Source of the DNA: Rosellinia necatrix
Taxonomy: Eukaryota; Ascomycota; Sordariomycetes; Xylariales; Xylariaceae
Length of the DNA stretch: 64,000 nucleotides
Reading direction: 5' to 3'
Assembly (NCBI GenBank): GCA_021209875.1
Contig: JAGYVD010000005.1
Location: 3,820,001-3,884,000 of the forward strand
Shown: positions 24,810 through 34,577 of the stretch, in pieces
Numbering within the stretch: position 1 is the first letter of the stretch
How the letters are laid out: the number at the start of each line of letters is the position of its first letter
Translations under genes and position numbers: made by a program
The notes under the pieces: generated by a model
What the model was told of the DNA's origin: nothing
Seen by the model: the letters and a program-made list of their open reading frames with translations, nothing else
Database searches by the model: none

Positions 24810-25037
24810 CTATTGCCGATTCGTCAGCCAGCAGCTTTCGCAGCTGCTAGTTAGACATCGACTGTTATGACGGCGGTTCACATCATTTGCCTCATTGTAG
24901 TAGGAGCATTCTGCACTTCCTTGGTATTTGACCGGTAGCCGTGAGGTCGAGTCACGTGGACCATCCCAGTGGGAGCAGCGTCGGTATAGTCGGTACTGTC
25001 GACCACATCGGTAAGTAGAGTTGATGAGTCGGCACAT
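24810..25037 (-). CDS. Small cysteine-rich protein, copy 1 (75 aa)
   Basis: No function is recognised. The 75-residue frame is intact and aligns end to end with the 79-residue frame at 30368-30607. Shared residues are M, C2, L4, Y9, C11-G12, Y18, R20-C21, H23-W24, P27, KYQGS, and four more Cys. The cysteine spacing is C-x8-C-x9-C-x22-C-x16-C-x4-C-x2-C. There is no signal peptide, so a cytosolic or nuclear metal-binding fold is the simplest guess; disulphides are less likely inside the cell. Even the bases before the start agree (AACACAATGTGC here, AACACGATGTGC in copy 2). The protein is basic, with many Arg. Copy 2 has an extra Cys at 17 that is Leu here. Confidence 0.6.
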   Translation of the reverse strand: MCRLINSTYRCGRQYRLYRRCSHWDGPRDSTSRLPVKYQGSAECSYYNEANDVNRRHNSRCLTSSCESCWLTNRQ

Positions 25038-26097
25038 TGTGTTGCTTATTGGGGTGAGATGGCAGTTGAAGGCTTATACTACTTTTTTGTGTTAGCTTTC
25101 TACATATAACCACACGTATATTATATCCTTTCGTTATTCTTACCTGCCGGTAGCTCCCTCACAGGTGCTTAGATTTGATCTTGAGTTAAGGTTAAACGAA
25201 TCTAATCAAGGTGACTAGGATTTGCCACGAAGTTGTAGAGATGCTGATTAAATACGCCTTGCTTGGGCTATTGCGAACTTTTATACATATGCGCCGCTAA
25301 GCTACCAGTACGAGTCCTCCACGTATACATGTATTGGTAGTACTTGTATGTATTTGCGACGTTGGTGTGAGGTTACATTGTGAGAAAGTCAATAATTATG
25401 AGCACTAATATTGTTTTGACAGTGACACATCTTGCTACCGCTGTTATACGAGATAGTAGTTGGTATAGCAAGTAAAACTTAACACAATAAGCTGACAGTC
25501 CTACTAGAGTCCATGTGCTCAAAGATGAAACAAAGATATTTTGCGCGGTATCACCTGTGGCATTGGTACGAGGACCCAATCAATCTAACAGATTTGTTGT
25601 ACTCACTATAGTAGTAAAACATGATCTCCTCGGCCTCGGGAAAAAAATTACTGGGACTCTGGGATACTGAAGAAATACGCTACGCTATGGCAGTGAAACC
25701 TGTCTCCCATTTTCTGCAGGCGGTAGACTAAAAATGCTTAATAACTGGTCTTATCTAGTGACGTGGGTTGTTTATGATGATGCCATTTCTCCCTTAGAAA
25801 GTTACTGGGGTGTATCGGAAGAACCTCCAATAAAATTAATACCATCTGATAAAACAAATAGGAAATATAAAAGCAGAGTTCAAGTCATTGCGACTTGACG
25901 CAATAATCCATTTTCTATTACCGTGCGAGCAAAAGAGAGCGGTAGTGAATGTCCTTTCGGTTCAGAAGTTGATGATATTCATCATGTCATTTAAAACCTT
26001 GCCGACCCTCCCCCCCCATATCCTGACCTAGGTAAGGCATGAAAACATGACGTTCACTGTTCACAAATACTTATAATATATTTGAATATACTGTCAT
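25038..26097. other. Gene-free spacer
   Basis: AT-rich non-coding DNA between the first small Cys-rich gene and the HAD phosphatase 3' end. I see nothing distinctive in it. Confidence 0.45.
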
Positions 26098-27014
26098 CTA
26101 GCATAGAACATTAAGTCCATATTTCTCGAAATTAAAGTGCTCTAAGCTCGAGATCCGTTCGGCCCAGCCGTCATTAGGTTGTCCCAATTGCCAACAATCA
26201 CCAATGTCGACCACTCCCGTCCTCCCAGCAAGTACCTTTTTTTCTTCTGGCTGGTATTCAGCTGTTAGATCTGGATGCGGCACCCAGATAACTCGCATCC
26301 CGGCCCGTCGTCCTGCTTCAACTCCAATGACACTATCTTCAAATACCAAGCATTCCTCTGGGGTGATGAGTTTCTCACCGCTGTCTCGGCCGACCGTCGC
26401 GTTCAGCACTTCCAGCGTGATGAGATACATGTCGGGTGCCGGTTTTCTCCGACCCTCTCCGATGCGCCGGTCGTCTCCCAATATGCGTCTGTCGGGCCGA
26501 AGGAAGCTGAGTAGCTGCTTCGTGATATGGTTCGACGTCTTTAACTCATAGGTTTCGCTCGTTGTCGTCGACACCAACGCTAACTCAACTTTACTTCCAG
26601 TGGAAGTGTTACGAGCACGGCTAAGACTTGCCAGAATGTCTTCGGCACCGGGAAGTGGTCTACAGCCTGGGAAACTCTGTCGCAGAAGCTCCTTTAGCTC
26701 GCGAGAAAATTGCTCACGTGAGATAGGCAGTTGCGCCCAGTCATGAAATATGTCGCCGTTCGTTGATTTTGGGATTCCCATCATCTTGGCGCGGATTGAC
26801 ATAGGTAGCACAGTTTTCCCATACTTTACGAGGAGTTTGTTGACACTAGACGTAATGATGTCTTCGGAGTTGATAAGGAGCCCATCTAGATCAAAGATGC
26901 AGGCGCGGATGGCGGGGAAACTAAGGAGGATTAGAGAGATCTGTTGAGGCTTTTAAGGGATGGGGGGAAAAACGGGTTTATCAAAAAAACCCACTCTATT
27001 TCAGAGGAAGCCAT
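26098..27014 (-). CDS. HAD-superfamily phosphatase (GS1/pseudouridine-5'-phosphatase-like)
   Basis: Hydrolyses a small phosphate ester, probably in the cytosol; the substrate is not certain. Two exons: a 20-nt first exon (27014-26995) and a main exon (26920-26098), with a 74-nt GTGGGT..TTAG intron; 280 residues. The intron is needed because the catalytic motif I, FDLDGLLINSE, lies upstream of the first ATG of the long open frame; the short exon supplies the start and reads MASSEIDFPAIRAC into it. The other HAD motifs follow: Thr/Ser motif II in LALVSTTTSETYE, the Lys in RRKPAPDMYL and the Asp motif in CLVFEDSVIGVEAGRRAGM. The cap domain lies between motifs I and II. All catalytic residues are present. 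2-deoxyglucose-6-phosphatase or glycerol-3-phosphatase activity are alternatives. Confidence 0.88.
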
Positions 27015-27514
27015 AATATTGAAGCGACGGCGGCGATGTCAACGGTAAGTCGTTTTGACGAATATGCATGTCTTATTGCTATAATCTACCTCGTGGGATG
27101 AATAGACATAATCTGACCCCTTGAGTGGGCAGAGGTGGAGTTCCTTTTGCTCCGATCCGGATCTGGGGTTACAGACCAATTAAAGTGCGCAAGATATTCA
27201 TTTAGACAACTTCAATCTCTAGAATATTAATAATTCTAGCTATCATTAATGAAAAGGGGTTGGCGATGTTATAGAAACCTTCAATTCGCCAATTATAAGT
27301 AGATGGACTGGGTGCTGACGCGCCTCTTATGTACTTCGTAGCTCTATAATCACTACTAGCCAGTGCTTATAAGCAGTAGGAACCGTCAAAAGCCGCTAAA
27401 CAGAATGAAATGCTAGGGTTCGACACCTAGTTTACCGGCCGATTACTACTTGGAGGTCTCCTATATGCGACAAAATAAACGAAACGGTATAATATCCCAA
27501 GCAGTCCAAATGTA

Positions 27515-27540
27515 GCTATGGTTTGTTGCTATGGTTTGTT
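27515..27540. repeat. Tandem (GCTATGGTTTGTT)x2
   Basis: Two perfect 13-bp units in non-coding DNA between the HAD and GH26 genes. Confidence 0.85.
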
Positions 27541-28124
27541 AACTGACAATTGCGCATGGCCGTCAGCTCTAAGATTAGAATCTCCTGCGTAGAAGCTGCA
27601 CTGACGTCAATTATGCGTGTGATTATCCTTTAAAAGCTGACGCATTGGCACGCTCCAAGCTTACCCACTCGTCGGCAACAGCTTGCCATAAACGGCCTAG
27701 AGAGACGGTTGTCTCCCGACTTGGCTGGGTTAGCACCGAAAAACCGCGGCGGATAGCAAGCCGACTTGCCGGTTTGAGACCGGAGTCATATCAGACGTGG
27801 TAAGACCACTCCTGGCAGGACTGCCCCTTGCCTGGACAGTCGACGGGTGGATGCACCGAAGCCTCGACATGTATTCCAACTGGTGGTGCAATTATATTCC
27901 ACAGGCCCAACTCCGTCCCTCCGGCAGGGATTATAGAGCATCGCAATCCCGTCGATAATTCCTCGATCCAAGAGCACGAGTCTAGGATCAATCTATTCTC
28001 AATATGCTTAGCGCGCCGAACCGAGCTTCCCCATGCGAAGCGACTGCTTCTTTGGCCACGGAGCCACGCGCTCCAATTACTCGGCGATCATCATGAAGAT
28101 TCGCTGGAGGGGGGGGGATGAGGA

Positions 28125-28132
28125 TATATAAA
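28125..28132 (+). promoter_or_regulatory. Possible TATA element of the GH26 gene
   Basis: A TATATAAA string about 100 bases before the ATG at 28227. Spacing fits a fungal TATA box, but there is no direct evidence of use. Confidence 0.35.
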
Positions 28133-28226
28133 AGCCCCTTAGGAGCCACCTAGGAAGCGCATGCATATTTTTGATAATGGTGGTGACATCGACGACGCCG
28201 GACCATCTACGAACCCGACGGACACA

Positions 28227-29998
28227 ATGGTGAGACTCGAGGCGCTGCTGGGCGCAGCCCTGGCGCTGAGCGCCGCCGAGGCCCGCACGCTGGGGCGGCG
28301 GCAGAGCGCGCAGATCTACGAGGCGGAGGACGCGGCGCTCTCGGGCGTGGCGGTCGAGACGGCGGTGGCGGGGTACTCGGGGACGGGGTACGTCGGCGGG
28401 TTCGACGCCGCGGCCGACAAGATCACCTTCACGCTCAACAGCGACAGCACGAGGCTCTACGACCTCGGCATCCGCTACGCCGGCATCTACGGCGCCAAGG
28501 TGACGACGGTGGTGCTCAACGGCGGCGCCAACACCGACGTCTCCCTCGCCGAGACCTCCGAGTTCGCCACCGCGTCGGCGGGCCAGGTTCTGCTCAACGC
28601 GGGCGCCAACACGATCGAGATCGTGAATAACTGGGGCTAGTAAGGCGCAAATCCCAATCCTAACGACGAGAGAGAGGGGAGGGGGTTGGGGGGGTGGGGG
28701 GGGGGAGGACTCTTCCCCCGCAAAGTCGAAGAGGCCTGAGCCGAAGAACGAATTAACTAACTAACCGGGGGGGGGAATCGTAGTTACCTGATCGACTACA
28801 TCTCGGTGGCGCCATCGGCGCCGCGGCCGGTGCACAACGTGACGCCGAGCCTCAGCAACGCGAACGCGGGGGGCGGGGGCCAAGGCACTCTACAAGTACC
28901 TGGTGTCGCTGTACGGGACGAAGATCCTGTCGGGGCAGCAGGACCCGGCGTGGGCGGCGTGGGTGGAGCAGCAGGTTGGGCGGGCGCCGGCGGTGCTGGG
29001 CGTGGACCTGATCGACTACAGCCCGTCGCGGGTGGAGCGCGGGACGACGAGCACGGCGGTGGAGGACGCGATCGCGCACGCGGGCAAGGGCGGCATCGTG
29101 ACGGTGGTGTGGCACTGGAACGCGCCCGCGGGGCTCTACGACACCGCCGAGGAGCCGTGGTGGAGCGGCTTCTACACGGCCGCCACCGATTTCGACGTGT
29201 CGGCGGCCCTCGCCGACACCGCCAACGCCAACTACACGCTGCTGGTCCGCGACATCGACGCCATCGCCGTCCAGCTCAAGCGCCTGCGGGACGCCGACGT
29301 GCCCATCCTCTTCCGCCCCCTCCACGAGGCCGAGGGCGGCTGGTTCTGGTGGGGCGCCAAGGGGCCCGAGCCCTGCAAGGCCCTCTGGCGGCTCGTCTAC
29401 GACCGCTGGACCAACGTCCACGGCCTCGACAACCTCGTCTGGGTCTGGAACTCGGTCGCGGCCGACTGGTATCCCGGCGACGACGTGGCGGATGTCCTGT
29501 CCACGGACGTGTACGCGACAGGAAACGGCGTAGGTCTCCTCCCCTTCCTCTCCTTCGCTCCCTTTATTCCCCCTCTCCCCCCCCTTCGTTAAATAACGTT
29601 GAAGGAGGTGCAAGCTGACGGCGCTTTGATGTTGCGTTATATAGCCCATGTCCGCGCAGTATAACTCGCTCATCGACCTCGGCAAGGACACGAAGCTGAT
29701 CGCGGCCGCCGAGGTCGGCTCCGTGCCGCTGCCCGCGCAGCTGCAGGCCTACGAGGCCGACTGGGTCTGGTTCTGCACCTGGGGCGACCAGTTCATCAAC
29801 AACGCCCAGTACAACGCGCCCGAGGTGCTGAAGGCGGTGAGGACATCCCATCTGTTTTTTACCTAGCTTTCCCCTACCTACCCGTGCTCGGGGCACGACG
29901 CTGACACTGACGCTGACGCTTCATATATATATATATAGATCTACAACGACGACTACGTCCTCACTTTGGACGAGATCCAGGGCTGGCGGAATTCGTAG
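28227..29998 (+). CDS. Secreted CBM35-GH26 endo-beta-1,4-mannanase, with apparent +1 frameshift
   Basis: Cleaves plant mannan outside the cell. Four exons: 28227-28639, 28784-29529, 29645-29836 and 29939-29998. A signal peptide ([19 protein letters not shown]) precedes a CBM35 (about residues 25-145: [10 protein letters not shown], then [13 protein letters not shown] across intron 1). The GH26 domain follows: [13 protein letters not shown], the acid/base Glu in [14 protein letters not shown] and the likely nucleophile Glu in AAAEVGSVP. Reading frame changes in the linker: the CBM35 side is in one frame and the GH26 side in the next. The change falls at six G's at 28868-28873 where five would keep one frame, and no usable intron lies there. 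It is either a real disabling mutation or a homopolymer sequencing error. Every other junction and motif is intact. CBM35-GH26 order is known from fungi such as Podospora. Confidence 0.87.
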
Positions 29999-30367
29999 GA
30001 TGGGATGGGATTGCTATTGAGTGGGGGGGGGAGGGGGGGGGAGGGGGGGGGGATGACACCGGATATTCCATGGGCAATGTAAAGAATATCTCGGGGAAAT
30101 GGTTTATAGAATACTAGGGGCGAGAAATTTACTCATTCTCTAATAAGTTTTCTTCATCAATAATACATGGAATCTTCGGAGGACTGGCGAAAATAGGATT
30201 GAAAAGAATGTTATTTGGCGATTTCGAATCTCGGAACACCTAATCCTAGAGACCGCAACCAGCGGTCATGAGGTATGCGATGAACATGGCATGCGTGTAT
30301 GTATGTGAAGCCCGGTACCGCCACAACGCCCTTCGAAAGATAGGTAGAGAGGCAGGTAAGCGCTAAA
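29999..30367. other. Convergent 3' spacer
   Basis: Holds the GH26 3' UTR with its G-tract and the 3' end of the small Cys-rich gene on the other strand. Confidence 0.45.
30022..30052. repeat. G-rich homopolymer-like tract
   Basis: Runs of eight to ten G's separated by single A's, about 25 bases after the GH26 stop codon. It could form G-quadruplex structure in the 3' UTR. Confidence 0.8.
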
Positions 30368-30607
30368 TTATTGCCGTGCCTCGCCCTCGGGGGCGACAGG
30401 GGGATTGCATTTATGGCAGTCCTGCTGGAAGCATGGGTGGATGGAGTGCGTGATGGCCATCCTGTTGGGGACGACGTAGAAGCAGTCCTCGCTCCCTTGG
30501 TACTTGCGCAGAATGCCCGGCACATACGGCACGGCCCAGTGGTCGCAGCGCAGGTAGCAGTGCGTGGTCCCGCCGCATTTGTAGACCACCCTGAAGAGTT
30601 CGCACAT
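30368..30607 (-). CDS. Small cysteine-rich protein, copy 2 (79 aa)
   Basis: Paralogue of the frame at 24810-25037, same strand, 5.5 kb away. It reads MCELFRVVYKCG at its start, with CDHW and RKYQGSEDC in the middle and CFQQDCHKC near the end. The cysteine spacing is C-x8-C-x9-C-x20-C-x16-C-x4-C-x2-C plus an additional Cys at 17. The two proteins share about 25 identical positions but differ by two residues in the spacer before KYQGS. Conservation of the Cys/His/Trp frame while other residues vary argues that both are selected as proteins. There is no signal peptide or membrane segment. The C-terminal dozen residues (PPVAPEGEARQ) are unshared. Function unknown; a zinc-binding mini-domain is an inference from C-x4-C-x2-C with a nearby conserved His. 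Confidence 0.65.
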   Translation of the reverse strand: MCELFRVVYKCGGTTHCYLRCDHWAVPYVPGILRKYQGSEDCFYVVPNRMAITHSIHPCFQQDCHKCNPPVAPEGEARQ

Positions 30608-31219
30608 CGTGTTGTGTTTGGACGAGACGAGATGGGGTGTCTAACTGGGCACTGGCTGTTAGTGTTGCATTTCATCCCTTTCATCCCTTTTCTTTTGTAA
30701 ATCCTTTTTTTTTTTTTTTTTGTTAAATACTTACACAATGATCGGAGGTTTGGTTGGGGTAATAACTGGGAGGTAGATGTGACGTGTAGCTTTTATCTTC
30801 TTTTTACTTGTCATTGGAACAGTAAAAAAGAAATGAAAACACTCTCGTACCACTCCGGACATACCGAGGCAATTACAGTCTCTGTGTCGCCTTTTCGACC
30901 CCTTTCTGAGAAGATGAAGTTACCTCCGTGTTTAGGGCCATGGTTTCCGTATTCACATCAGTACTCCCACATACCTGCCTTCCGGGGGAGTGGCTTTCTC
31001 CCTTGCATAGCTTTAGCTTTTATTATTCTATTATTTTAGGTGCTTAACTAATTGTTTTATTATTATTTATCATCGTTCTTTTTTGTTTTATCTGCAGCAA
31101 TGTGATCTTCCGATCTGGTCCGAACACTATTCATCCCATGTCAGATCGTCCAACCAGAATTGATTTCTGGCCTTATTCCCTTCCTCCCTAGTTAGGCATG
31201 AATGATGGCATTGGGCTTT
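30608..31219. other. Gene-free spacer
   Basis: Promoter of the second small Cys-rich gene, with a T17 run near 30705, and the 3' flank of the P450 gene. No coding signal is seen. Confidence 0.45.
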
Positions 31220-32836
31220 CTAGCTTTTGATCTCGGACTTGACGTGGATTGGCTCCACGATCGCTGCGGCAGGTGCGTAATCGGCCCCTAGTGGGGCATC
31301 TGGATCGACGAGGGTAAGCTATGCAGCATGTTAGTGAATTACATACATACTGTCACACTTGTCATACACGAAAGACGCGCCGGGAACGACTGACCTTGAA
31401 TTTCATGACGAGGGCAGGGACAACCTTTTTCATTGACAGCACGGCAATGTTCTGGCCTAGGCAGTTCCTCCGCCCGCGACTGAAACCCATGTGCGCCGCT
31501 TCCATCATCCTCAGCCGTTCGCGGTCGCCGATAAGCCAACGCTCGGGACGAAACACGTCCGCGTCTTCGCCGAATACTTTCCTATTGAGGTGCACGGCTG
31601 CCGGCAGACATCCGACGCTCGTCCCCTCTGGGAAATACATCCCGGAGACCACGGCGCCGCCGGCCGGGACGAGCCGTTCGAGTGGGAAGGATCCGGTGCT
31701 GAATACCCGCATGGTCTCCTTCAGGACGGCGTTCAAATACGGCAACTTATTGACTTCGCCGAAGGTTGGGATATCATGGATACCGGCAGCCGTAAGCTCG
31801 TCTTCCAACGTCTTCATGACCTCGGGGTTCTTCAATATATAAAATAGCATCCCCGCTACCGTCGATGCTGTCGTGTCGCCGGCGCCCGAGATGGTACTCA
31901 TCAGCATGCCGACGATCCCCGGTCCGTCGAGTGCCTGGGGGAAGTCCTTTCTCGCCTCGAGGAACCGCTCTAATAGATCTGGGGCGGGATCGACCTCTTT
32001 CCTGCCCTTGGGCGTATCTCTACCATCGACCCTTGCCCTTAGTTTAGCGGTGGCCACAATCACCATGCTCGATGGAGAGTGCGCGGTGGGCCTGAGGATC
32101 GGGTTCCGGTACACGAGGCGCTCGACCTGGGGGTATGATGCCCACCGGGTCCAGTGGCTGAGACGGTCCCTGATTAACTGGATCGAGTCACCGACGTCGT
32201 CTTCGGCGGTAAGGCAGCCGAGTGGCGCGCCAAACGAGAAGCGAGCGGCAGCGTCCATTGTGTACCACAGTATCATGGAAGTTAGGTCGAACGTGGGCTT
32301 CTTAGCCACAGTCTCCAGGAGCTCCCCGATGGTCACGTCAATCCATTTCTCGTAGTCTAGCACCGCCGTCGGCGTGAAAGCGTTCGCGACGGAACGCCGG
32401 AGGGCGCCATGCTGTTTCTCGTCTCGCGTGCTCACCAGGCTCGGAATGTCCTTGCCGTTTTGGTGACCGAGGAGCACGTTGTACGAATCTGCCTATGCTC
32501 TGGTAAGACTGGAAGTCATATATAAGTGACTGCTAGTTAAACAAGCATCCATACAGTGATGAACCCTGCCCGACTCCCATATACCACGTTGATGATCTCT
32601 GGGTCGCTAATGCTGATGGACCGGACGCCATAACGCACGATGGGCCCATGCTTGGCATGTAGATCGATGAGTTTTTCACGCAGTTTCCCGTTATACTGCT
32701 GGTAAGCTCGCCATAGATCCGTGAAGCCCGCAAGAGTCGGCCCGGGCGCTTTGCGTAGCTTGCTCCAGTCGACGATGGCGCGGACGCCGACCAGAGCGAG
32801 TAGGACAATGGATACTACAATGTATGAAAATGCCAT
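31220..32836 (-). CDS. Cytochrome P450 monooxygenase
   Basis: Membrane-anchored haem monooxygenase of the ER; fungal P450s act in secondary metabolism or detoxification. Three exons: 32836-32555, 32492-31395 and 31318-31220, 492 residues. An N-terminal anchor (FSYIVVSIVLLALVGVRAIV) is followed by the Pro-rich hinge KAPGPTLAGF. The I-helix motif is SGAGDTTAST, the K-helix ExxR is LKETMRVF, the PERF-like region is VFRPERWL and the haem loop FSRGRRNCLG carries the Cys ligand at about residue 435. All key residues are present. The last exon (33 codons) supplies LTLVDPDAPLGADY and ends VKSEIKS; without it the frame stops early. Overall it resembles the pisatin-demethylase / benzoate-hydroxylase-like fungal P450s, but the CYP family cannot be fixed by eye. 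The DUF829 gene lies next to it on the same strand. Confidence 0.94.
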
Positions 32837-33707
32837 TGTGTATGGTATTGCGATGTGGGTGGGATACAAGTATACTGTTGATCCTGATCGTGTATTAACA
32901 GCGTCTTTTTTTCTTTGACATATAGTATATCGCCTTTGATAGAATGGGGAAAAAGGAGAGATGAGAGAAGAGAGCAGAACGACTGGCCCCTCCCCCACCT
33001 TACCCGACCTACCCGACCTACCCTTCCTGAACGTGATGAGTAAACTGGAGATATATCGTATATGCATTATTATATTGGACCGAGGCTTGTTGGATCCCTT
33101 GCAGCAGTATAAACGGAGACATACCGGATATTACTACAGTTGCTGGTCCCGACCTGTAGGTATGTCGAGTTGATTTCAGCCCGGATTTCTATACGGATCG
33201 GATGATATGCCTAAATTATGCTGTGGTAGTAATCCGAATGATGAACCTACAACTTAGATTTAGTTATATCGAGGTATTCCTCAGAAGTCCTAGTGCGTCG
33301 ATGGGCTTGAAGCTTAACAATCACGAGGGGTTCAAATGATATGCTACGCTGGTGAAGGGATGGACCGAATAGGAAGGGGAGGGGTAACGAACCACCTACC
33401 CCAGCTTTTTCGTTGGTAATCCAAGAAACCTGGAGTCGTGCCGTGACCGTTTCATCTTTACAAGTACATCAACACTCTCGGCCGAGTTTGGATGCCGGAT
33501 CGGCGCCTAAAGGGTCATTAGCTTCAACGGCGTTGCATGATGACGACGATATTACATTGTGCGGGCGCTGCAACGAATGATCGAAGGAGATATGTATGTA
33601 GTCGCATGGGGCGGCCTGTCTAGTCTATCTATACATTAAGTAATTAAACGTCAGATATAAGTACATCGACGGCAGCATGTCATAGAGACCGCCGAATCTC
33701 GATATTG
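32837..33707. other. Spacer between P450 and DUF829 genes
   Basis: P450 promoter side and DUF829 3' flank, both minus strand. It has a short tandem of CTACCCGAC units near 33003; no gene is seen. Confidence 0.45.
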
Positions 33708-34577
33708 TTATTGTTCGACAGCAGTGGATTTTCTCCAAGTCTCTTCAACGATCCGCCAGTACCGTTGGCTGTCTGTCCGCATATGAGCTACGTGTGGGCT
33801 TTTCTCAAATACTTCCTTCCGCACGTCAAAGCCTTTCGAGGCTGCCTTTTTAGCATGGTTCTCGATATGAGACCAGTCGACCATGGCGTCCGCCTTTCCG
33901 TAGATATAGGTCCGGTTAGTCTGCTTCACCAGGTTGCGGTCGTTGAGCACTCTTGCGTTCTTCGAGAGAAAGTCTTCTCCAGCAAGGAAGCCGAAAGGGA
34001 TGTGCCAGAGCCACGAGGTGAGTATCATTAATATGATGAAAGGGGAAACGATAAACCGAAGGAGGCCTTGTGGGAATCCTGCTATGAGAGCGTTGTATGA
34101 TGTGGAGAAGGCGTGCTGCCCCGGGCAGGAGTCGAACACGGCGCAATGTAAGGGGAATGTTTGTCCAAACACCCGGGTGTAACTGGCATACATGTTCTGC
34201 ATTGAGGTGGCGCCGCCGTTTGAGAAGAGGTGGACTAGGGTCTCCGGACGACTGGGAGCTGCAGACAAGTTGCCGGCGGCTATCAGAGACCGTAAGTACC
34301 ACACAGCAGGCTGCACTATACTGTTCGCGACCGGCGCAAGCATGGCTTCTTTCATCACGAACTTAATAACGAGGTGGGTGGCGTTTGGATACACAGATTG
34401 GTAATGAGCGCTGTACTTGGCGATATGTACATCCCGTGCGTCCATCCATGCTGCCAGAATGATGAGCTTTGGATCCGATGCTGAGCCAGACGTGCTTTGG
34501 GTCTCGCTCGGCTCGTACGTGAAGATGTAGGGCGATAGTTTGGTCGCCAGAAATAGAGACGTAGCGCTGGGCGCCAT
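33708..34577 (-). CDS. DUF829 / TMEM53-like protein (PaxU-like alpha/beta-hydrolase fold)
   Basis: Single exon, 289 residues. The family is named DUF829; members include PaxU-type proteins found in fungal indole-diterpene gene clusters, and TMEM53 in animals. Their biochemical role is not established. Visible family features are LIILAAWMDAR at the start of the fold, a hydrolase-like elbow HLFSNGGATSM (about residue 117), AVFDSCPG, a hydrophobic segment FIVSPFIILMILTSWLW and a C-terminal VDWSHIENHAKKA...HVAHMRTDSQRYW, which holds the putative acid and His positions. A mid-protein hydrophobic stretch suggests membrane association. A T18 run lies about 30 bases upstream of the ATG. Proximity to the P450 suggests, but does not show, a shared metabolic task. 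Confidence 0.87.
   Translation of the reverse strand: MAPSATSLFLATKLSPYIFTYEPSETQSTSGSASDPKLIILAAWMDARDVHIAKYSAHYQSVYPNATHLVIKFVMKEAMLAPVANSIVQPAVWYLRSLIAAGNLSAAPSRPETLVHLFSNGGATSMQNMYASYTRVFGQTFPLHCAVFDSCPGQHAFSTSYNALIAGFPQGLLRFIVSPFIILMILTSWLWHIPFGFLAGEDFLSKNARVLNDRNLVKQTNRTYIYGKADAMVDWSHIENHAKKAASKGFDVRKEVFEKSPHVAHMRTDSQRYWRIVEETWRKSTAVEQ

Larger units (their letters stand above)
27015..28226. other. Divergent promoter region, HAD gene and GH26 gene
   Basis: No gene is seen. It contains a perfect 13-bp tandem duplication at 27515 and a G-run shortly before the TATATAA-like string at 28125, which may be the TATA element of the GH26 gene about 100 bases downstream. Confidence 0.5.

Noticed and set aside
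27405..27445. CTAGGGTTCGACACCTAG, which looks like a tRNA T-arm
   Set aside because: The stem pairs with an eight-base loop instead of seven, and no D-arm, anticodon arm or acceptor stem fits upstream.
28852..29691. 279-codon minus-strand frame opposite the mannanase
   Set aside because: Shadow of the GC-rich GH26 exon; composition is Arg/Val/His-rich and crosses real introns.
31220..34577. A secondary-metabolite gene cluster around the P450
   Set aside because: No backbone enzyme, transporter or Zn2Cys6 regulator is present in the flanking 10 kb; only the P450/DUF829 pairing remains.
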